A stretch of 9,662 nucleotides of DNA from Candidatus Glassiibacteriota bacterium. GTDB taxonomy: Bacteria; Gemmatimonadota; Glassbacteria; GWA2-58-10. The notes under the pieces are model-generated. The model saw only the letters and a program-made list of their open reading frames with translations, did no database searches and was not told the DNA's origin. Shown piece after piece: positions 5,645 to 9,662 of the stretch (positions within the stretch are counted from its first letter, which is position 1; each line of letters begins with the position of its first letter). Both the position numbers and the translations under genes were made by a program. Location of the stretch: contig JAUVUV010000053.1 in NCBI GenBank assembly GCA_030604975.1, positions 1 through 9,662 of the forward strand. Reading direction: 5' to 3'.

Positions 5645-6984
5645 GGACAATCATAATCGGAGCGGGAGATGTCGGGTTTCATCTTGCCGACCGGCTTTCC
5701 CAGCAGGGAGAAGAAATTGTGGTGATCGACCTCGACCAGGAGAAAGTCGATAAGGTAGCGGATCACCTCGACGTTCTCGCTCTTCAGGGCAGCGGTGTCG
5801 ATTACCGCATTCTCAACAAAGCCGGTATCGCGCGCTCGGATACACTGGTCGCGGTCAGTGACAACGATGAGGTAAATATCCTGGCCTGCCAGTTGGCTGA
5901 CCGCTACGACGTGGCGATGAAAATCGCAAGAGTAGGGGCCAATTATTACTACGACCATTCCCCTTTTGCACCATCCAGCTCACTGGGTATAGATGTGATG
6001 GTCAACCCTGAGGAGGCATGCGCGGTTGAGGTGCAGAAGTTACTGAATTTCGCCGCAGCCACGGTCGTGGTCGAGTTCGCCGATGGAGAAGTTATCCTGA
6101 TGGGTATGCGGGTCGGTGAACGTTTCCTCTATCGCGACATGCCCCTGAAAAGGATCGCGGGTGAATTCGAGCGGCGCAATTTCCTGGTCACAGCGATCAA
6201 CCGCGGCGAGCAGACTATAATCCCTGGCGGAGAGGATGTAATCCTTGAGGGCGACCTTCTTTACGTGATCGGCAAGAGCGAGGCAATCGACGATATCCTT
6301 CGACTGGCCGGATATGAGAACCGGATACTCCAGCGCGTGATGCTCGCCGGGGGAACCAAGGTTTCGGTCAGGCTGGCGCATCTGCTGGAAGCCGGCGGGG
6401 CCACCCCGATAATTTTCGAAGCCGACCGCACCCGCTGCGCCGCCCTGGCCGAGGAGCTGGAAGCAAGTCTGGTTCTCAACGGTGACGCAACCGACCTCGA
6501 CCTTCTCCAGTCCGAGGGAGTAGACGGTGTGGACGGATTCGTGGCACTCACCGAGGACGATGAAAACAACATCATCAGTTCTCTGGTGGCCAAGAACATG
6601 GGCGCCACCAAGGTAATTGCCCAGATCAAAAGGCTCGAGTACATAAGCCTGGCCAACCGTATCGGGATCGACGCCACTGTCAGCCCCCATCTTTCCACAG
6701 TCAACGCAATCCTGGCCGCCACCCACAGCGAAAGACTGCTGGCGCTGGCTACCCTGCGGGGGCTTAGCGTGCAGATCATGGAAGTCTCGATCAGGGACAA
6801 CCTGCCGATCGTCAACAAGCCGCTCAAGGATTTGAAATTTCCCCCTGGCTGTATCCTGGGTTCAATCGTCAGGGGAAGCCAGATCTTAATCCCCCATGGC
6901 GATGACCATCTTGAACCCGGCGATAAGGTCGTAATTTTCACCCTCGCCAAACAGGCGGGCAAAGTGAGCAAGTTTTTTCTCTAA
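5641..6984 (+). CDS. trkA: Trk system potassium uptake regulator TrkA (two RCK halves)
   Basis: TrkA is the cytoplasmic nucleotide-binding gating ring of the TrkH potassium channel. The 447-residue length is close to that of E. coli TrkA (458). It has two repeats, each an RCK_N Rossmann domain plus an RCK_C domain. Repeat 1 begins MRTIIIGAGDVGFHLADRL with an intact GxGxxG (7-12), acidic D30 after strand 2, and LQGSG followed by VAVSDNDEVN. Repeat 2 begins at about 230, with LNGDATDLDLL (279-289), VALTEDDENNI (301-311) and HLSTVNAIL (350-358), and ends with a second RCK_C domain. In repeat 2 the loop reads GGTKVS (237-242), lacking the second and third glycines of GxGxxG, so the two halves probably bind nucleotide unequally. 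The ATG lies in ATGA with the preceding stop, and GGAAG at 5629-5633 is the likely ribosome site. trkH follows 57 bases later. Confidence 0.95.
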   Translation: MRTIIIGAGDVGFHLADRLSQQGEEIVVIDLDQEKVDKVADHLDVLALQGSGVDYRILNKAGIARSDTLVAVSDNDEVNILACQLADRYDVAMKIARVGANYYYDHSPFAPSSSLGIDVMVNPEEACAVEVQKLLNFAAATVVVEFADGEVILMGMRVGERFLYRDMPLKRIAGEFERRNFLVTAINRGEQTIIPGGEDVILEGDLLYVIGKSEAIDDILRLAGYENRILQRVMLAGGTKVSVRLAHLLEAGGATPIIFEADRTRCAALAEELEASLVLNGDATDLDLLQSEGVDGVDGFVALTEDDENNIISSLVAKNMGATKVIAQIKRLEYISLANRIGIDATVSPHLSTVNAILAATHSERLLALATLRGLSVQIMEVSIRDNLPIVNKPLKDLKFPPGCILGSIVRGSQILIPHGDDHLEPGDKVVIFTLAKQAGKVSKFFL

Positions 6985-7041
6985 AGCTTGCCAGAGCCTG
7001 CTGAAATTTGTTCCCTGAACTTTCAACGCGACTGGATAAAA

Positions 7042-8490
7042 ATGAAAATCAGGCTGGTTTTCCATGTAGTCGGGCTTCTGCAGGTGTTTGTCGGTTTAAC
7101 GATGATCCTGCCGATATTCTGCGCCTATTATTACGGCGAGCCGGAGATCACCTCGCTGCTGTGGTCGATGGGGATCACCGTGCTCGGAGGCGCGCTGGTC
7201 TGGAGTCTTACCCGCCAGGAAGAGGATATCAGGGTCCGCGAGGGCTTTGCCATTGTTACCCTGGGCTGGGTGGCCACTGCTGCTTTCGGCGCCCTGCCTT
7301 TCCTGATCTCAGGCTCGATAGCCAGCCTCACCGACGCCTATTTCGAAACCCTGAGCGGCTTTACTACAACAGGCGCCTCCATCCTGACCGATATCGAAAG
7401 CATGCCCCGCTCGATTCTTCTCTGGCGCAGCCAGACCCAGTGGTTCGGCGGCATGGGAATAATCGTGCTCTCCATCGCGATCCTCCCCTTCCTGGGCGTG
7501 GGCGGCATGCAGCTTTTCAAGGCCGAGGTGCCGGGCCCCACCCCAGACAGGCTCGCTCCGCGCATCTCGCAGACCGCCGGCCTTCTCTGGGGGGTCTATT
7601 TGCTGCTCACCGTGAGCGAAATATTCCTCCTGAGGTTCGGCGGGATGGACCTTTTCGACGCAACGAACCATGGTTTCACCACCATGGCCACTGGAGGGTT
7701 CTCCACGCACAACCTCTCCGTGGGACATTACAACAGCGCGTATATCCAGTACGTGGTGATATTTTTCATGTTCATGGCCGGGGTGAACTTTTCCCTGCAT
7801 TACCGCTGCCTCACCGGTCTGCGCCCTGGAGTGTACGGTAAAGACAAGGAATGGGTATTTTACATATTCATCCTTAGCGGGGCCACGGCGCTGATTTTTC
7901 TTTATAACGGCACCTCCGGAGCGGGATTTGCCGAAAAAAATTTCCGTGAAAGCCTCTTCCAGGTGGTCGCAATCACCACTACCACGGGATATTCAACAGC
8001 CAATTTCGACGCCTGGGCCCCGTTGAGCCGCGTTATGCTTCTGGCACTGATGTTCGTCGGGGGATGTGCCGGCTCCACCGGGGGCGGGATGAAAGTAATC
8101 CGCCTGCTGCTGATCCTCAAACACGGCAAGACGGAAATAAAGAAGCTGCTTCACCCCAAGGCCGTGTTCCTGGTCAAGGTGAGCAAGATCAGGGTCAGGC
8201 CTGAGATAATGCTTAACGTGCTGGGGTTCTTTACACTCTATATCGCCCTTTTTGTATTCTGCTCATTTCTCATGGCCGCATTGGGACTGGATATGATCAG
8301 CGCCACAAGCAGCGTGGCCGCAACTCTGGGCAATATCGGTCCCGGCCTGGCACAGGTTGGGCCGACGCTCAATTACAGCCAGGTTCCTCTGCTGGGTAAA
8401 TGGGTGCTCTGCATGTGCATGCTTCTGGGAAGGCTGGAAATCTTTACAGTGATTATCCTTTTCATGCCCGAGGTGTGGAAAAAGTTTTAA
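7042..8490 (+). CDS. trkH: Trk system potassium uptake protein TrkH
   Basis: This is the membrane channel subunit of the Trk K+ uptake system, 482 residues from the ATG at 7042 (E. coli TrkH has 483). The frame can be extended to a TTG at 6988, but the ATG gives the typical N-terminus MKIRLVFHVVGLLQVFVGL starting in the first membrane helix, while the extension adds 18 polar residues with no family match. The ribosome site is weak (GGA at 7034-7036). Four pore-loop filters are visible: SGFTTTGAS (105-113), HGFTTMATGGFST (210-222), TTTTGYST (312-319) and TLGNIGPG (428-435). The family's glycine-rich intramembrane segment GGCAGSTGGGMK follows the third loop (340-351). The C-terminus LLGRLEIFTVIILFMPEVW is family-typical. 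A TrkH subunit normally dimerises and is gated by the TrkA ring bound on its cytoplasmic side; trkA lies directly upstream, so both are presumably expressed together. Confidence 0.95.
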   Translation: MKIRLVFHVVGLLQVFVGLTMILPIFCAYYYGEPEITSLLWSMGITVLGGALVWSLTRQEEDIRVREGFAIVTLGWVATAAFGALPFLISGSIASLTDAYFETLSGFTTTGASILTDIESMPRSILLWRSQTQWFGGMGIIVLSIAILPFLGVGGMQLFKAEVPGPTPDRLAPRISQTAGLLWGVYLLLTVSEIFLLRFGGMDLFDATNHGFTTMATGGFSTHNLSVGHYNSAYIQYVVIFFMFMAGVNFSLHYRCLTGLRPGVYGKDKEWVFYIFILSGATALIFLYNGTSGAGFAEKNFRESLFQVVAITTTTGYSTANFDAWAPLSRVMLLALMFVGGCAGSTGGGMKVIRLLLILKHGKTEIKKLLHPKAVFLVKVSKIRVRPEIMLNVLGFFTLYIALFVFCSFLMAALGLDMISATSSVAATLGNIGPGLAQVGPTLNYSQVPLLGKWVLCMCMLLGRLEIFTVIILFMPEVWKKF

Positions 8491-8517
8491 TCTAATTGGT
8501 AGAATTACATTGCGATT

Positions 8518-8529
8518 GAAACCGGTTTC
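8518..8529. repeat. 12-base perfect palindrome between trkH and the PHP gene
   Basis: GAAACCGGTTTC is a perfect 12-base palindrome, 28 bases after the trkH stop. It is a plausible dimeric-regulator operator rather than a terminator, because it has no loop and no U-tract. A poor -35/-10 pair (TTGCGA at 8510-8515 and TTTATC at 8533-8538, 17 bases apart) would place it in the spacer of a PHP-gene promoter, but the -10 match is weak. Confidence 0.35.
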
Positions 8530-8600
8530 TGCTTTATCTATTTAGCCATGACAAGGTAAAAGGATAAAATTTTTTTCAGAAGAGATTCTCTCAGGTGGAA

Positions 8601-8612
8601 ATGCAGAACTGA
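8601..8612 (+). CDS. Three-codon leader ORF before the PHP gene
   Basis: ATG CAG AAC TGA follows AGGTGG (8593-8598) at a short two-base spacing and ends 24 bases before the PHP start at 8637. It is in frame with that gene, but the stop prevents extension. The PHP gene itself has a poor ribosome site, so re-initiation from this mini-ORF is conceivable. It could equally be chance. Confidence 0.15.
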   Translation: MQN

Positions 8613-8636
8613 TCTACACCTCTACTCAGAGCATTC

Positions 8637-9476
8637 ATGAAAGTCGACCTGCACATACACAGCACTTATTCGGATGGCAGCCTGCCTCCGGCCGAGATTA
8701 TCTCCCTGACCACAGGAAAAGGACTGTCGATCGTTGGCATAACAGACCACGACACCGGCAACCACTTTCCGGAGAGTATCAAGGAAGGGGAAAAGAGCGG
8801 CATGAGAGTTATTCCCGGCGTGGAGTTCAGTACCGGTTTCAAGGATTTGGAAATACACATTATCGGCTATGCCCTCGACTACCGCAACAGGGACCTCCTC
8901 GTCCACCTTCGCCGGGTGCGCAGCCGAAGGCTTGAAAGAGCTCGTGAGATCCTGGCCCGGCTGGCGAGCAAGAACATACATATCCCTGCCTCTGCACCCG
9001 AACTAGCACCCGAGAACGCGACTATTGGCAGAGTGCTTATCGCCCGGCTCCTTTTCAACCACGGGTACGTGCGGACAATCGAGGAGGCTTTCGACAGGTA
9101 TCTCGGCAGCAACGGCACCGCTTTCGTGCCGTACGAACTCACAGATGCACACGAGGTGGTCGGGCTGATCAAAAAAAGCGGAGGAGTCAGTGTTTTCGCC
9201 CATCCCTCGCGCGCCGAACTGGAAACGGCCTTCGACGTGCTCTGCGAGGCAGGACTGGAGGGTATCGAGGCCTGGCGTCCAGCGATCTCCCGGGGACTTG
9301 TCAATGCGATTGAGAAAAAGGCCTCTCAGCACAAGCTCGTTCTTACCGGGGGCTCGGACTGGCATCATGACGGCGGCCGGCGCAACCTTGGTGAATTCTA
9401 CGTGGAAAAATCCCGTATTGCCGACTTTCTAAACCTGGTCGAAGAAAAATCGCGTTCCAGGCAGGAAATTCGCTGA
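8637..9476 (+). CDS. PHP-domain phosphoesterase, RNase AM / 3',5'-nucleotide bisphosphate phosphatase family
   Basis: This 279-residue protein is a full-length single PHP domain with the helical insertion typical of the E. coli YciV (RNase AM) and Chromobacterium pAp-phosphatase family. All nine trinuclear-metal ligands can be placed: H6 and H8 in DLHIHS, D13 in YSDG, H39 in DHDT, E63 in GVEFS, H74 in EIHIIGY, H189 in FAHPSR, and D241 and H243 in GSDWHH. The insertion carries GRVLIARLL (131-139), where relatives usually read GRPHxA, so a conserved pocket histidine is leucine (L134). Family members remove 5' nucleotides from short RNAs or hydrolyse nucleoside 3',5'-bisphosphates; which applies here is unknown. 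The start ATG fits the conserved N-terminus, and an in-frame TGA at 8610-8612 rules out a longer protein; the ribosome site is weak. A 146-base gap follows trkH, so a separate promoter is possible. Confidence 0.9.
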   Translation: MKVDLHIHSTYSDGSLPPAEIISLTTGKGLSIVGITDHDTGNHFPESIKEGEKSGMRVIPGVEFSTGFKDLEIHIIGYALDYRNRDLLVHLRRVRSRRLERAREILARLASKNIHIPASAPELAPENATIGRVLIARLLFNHGYVRTIEEAFDRYLGSNGTAFVPYELTDAHEVVGLIKKSGGVSVFAHPSRAELETAFDVLCEAGLEGIEAWRPAISRGLVNAIEKKASQHKLVLTGGSDWHHDGGRRNLGEFYVEKSRIADFLNLVEEKSRSRQEIR

Positions 9477-9571
9477 CCCCCCATTTTCGCACTTCCGGCA
9501 TGGAAATTTTTCCTCGGTCTTATATTATGTTTTACTTTGGCTCACGGTTAACTTACTTTATCTCTTAATTT
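9477..9571. other. AT-rich noncoding stretch after the PHP gene
   Basis: This stretch has no convincing gene. It becomes strongly AT-rich after about 9520. GGAAA and TTTCC flank two Ts at 9502-9513, too tight a loop for a stable terminator hairpin. TATTAT at 9523-9528 resembles a -10 box with TGGAAA 16 bases upstream, but a promoter pointing towards 9662 finds no well-supported gene. If the minus-strand frame is real, this is the gap between convergent genes. Confidence 0.4.
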
Positions 9572-9662
9572 TCAATTATTTTTCATTATTTCCCTGCTTT
9601 TATGATCCCGCTTATTGGGCATGAATACGAACAATATCAGACACACCGCCCCCAAAGATGCC
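9572..9662 (-). CDS. Possible C-terminus of a convergent membrane protein (partial)
   Basis: On the minus strand a frame is open from the right edge (codons from base 9661) to a TGA at 9572-9574. Its 29 residues read ASLGAVCLILFVFMP, a hydrophobic half-helix, then a basic tail NKRDHKSREIMKNN. A last membrane helix with a positive cytoplasmic tail is typical of transporters, so a convergent gene is plausible. With so few residues no family can be named, and short open frames on the plus strand (ATGs at 9602 and 9621) compete without ribosome sites. Confidence 0.3.
   Translation of the reverse strand, partial: ASLGAVCLILFVFMPNKRDHKSREIMKNN

Noticed and set aside
6040..6971. Two minus-strand frames of 228 and 236 codons opposite trkA
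   Set aside because: They overlap each other in different frames and lie wholly over a well-conserved TrkA; the 236-codon one is serine- and arginine-rich, as expected from antisense of moderate-GC coding DNA.
7008..7841. 277-codon plus-strand frame inside trkH
   Set aside because: It is an alternative-frame shadow: the translation is rich in R, P, H and A with no domain, while the trkH frame has all four pore loops across the same bases.
9602..9662. Plus-strand gene starts at ATG 9602 or 9621
   Set aside because: Both frames are open to the edge but have only 14 to 20 codons, no ribosome-binding site and no recognisable N-terminus.

Overview
The window reads as chromosomal DNA of moderate GC content from a bacterium, probably an uncultured Gram-negative lineage. 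Every recognisable gene lies on the + strand, coding density is high, and there are no mobile elements, CRISPR arrays, tRNAs or rRNAs. Nothing in the sequence fixes the phylum. Potassium uptake resembling enterobacterial TrkA/TrkH next to a lipid-carrier glycan locus would fit an FCB-group or deltaproteobacterial-type genome, but that is only an inference.

Bases 1 to about 4316 form a surface-polysaccharide block. It holds the 3' end of a DUF218 (YdcF/SanA/ElyC-like) envelope protein, a GT4 glycosyltransferase 15 bases later, an extended SDR nucleotide-sugar enzyme whose residues point to UDP-glucuronate decarboxylation, and a WecA/TagO/MraY-like polyprenyl-phosphate sugar-phosphate transferase. 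Together they could supply an activated sugar, load the first sugar phosphate on undecaprenyl phosphate, and extend the glycan. Gaps of 215 and 151 bases inside the block carry only small inverted or direct repeats.

Bases 4317 to 8490 form a second unit. An AT-rich 89-base gap with a perfect TATAAT precedes a 412-residue protein, made of a helical/coiled-coil N-terminal half and a C-terminal NYN (PIN-like RNase) domain. This gene overlaps trkA by four bases (ATGA), and trkH follows. TrkA has two RCK halves, the second with a degraded nucleotide-binding glycine motif. TrkH has four recognisable pore loops. Coupling of a putative RNase to a K+ uptake system is the most unusual arrangement in the window.

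Bases 8491 to 9476 hold a gap with a 12-base palindrome and a three-codon leader ORF, followed by a PHP-domain phosphoesterase of the RNase AM / nucleoside 3',5'-bisphosphate phosphatase family with all nine expected metal ligands. The last 186 bases are AT-rich; a minus-strand frame entering from the right edge looks like the tail of a membrane protein, so a convergent neighbour is possible.

Several start codons needed correction: the SDR gene most likely starts at the ATG at 1964 rather than the TTG at 1961, and trkH at the ATG at 7042 rather than the TTG at 6988. No clearly novel defence or mobile system is visible.
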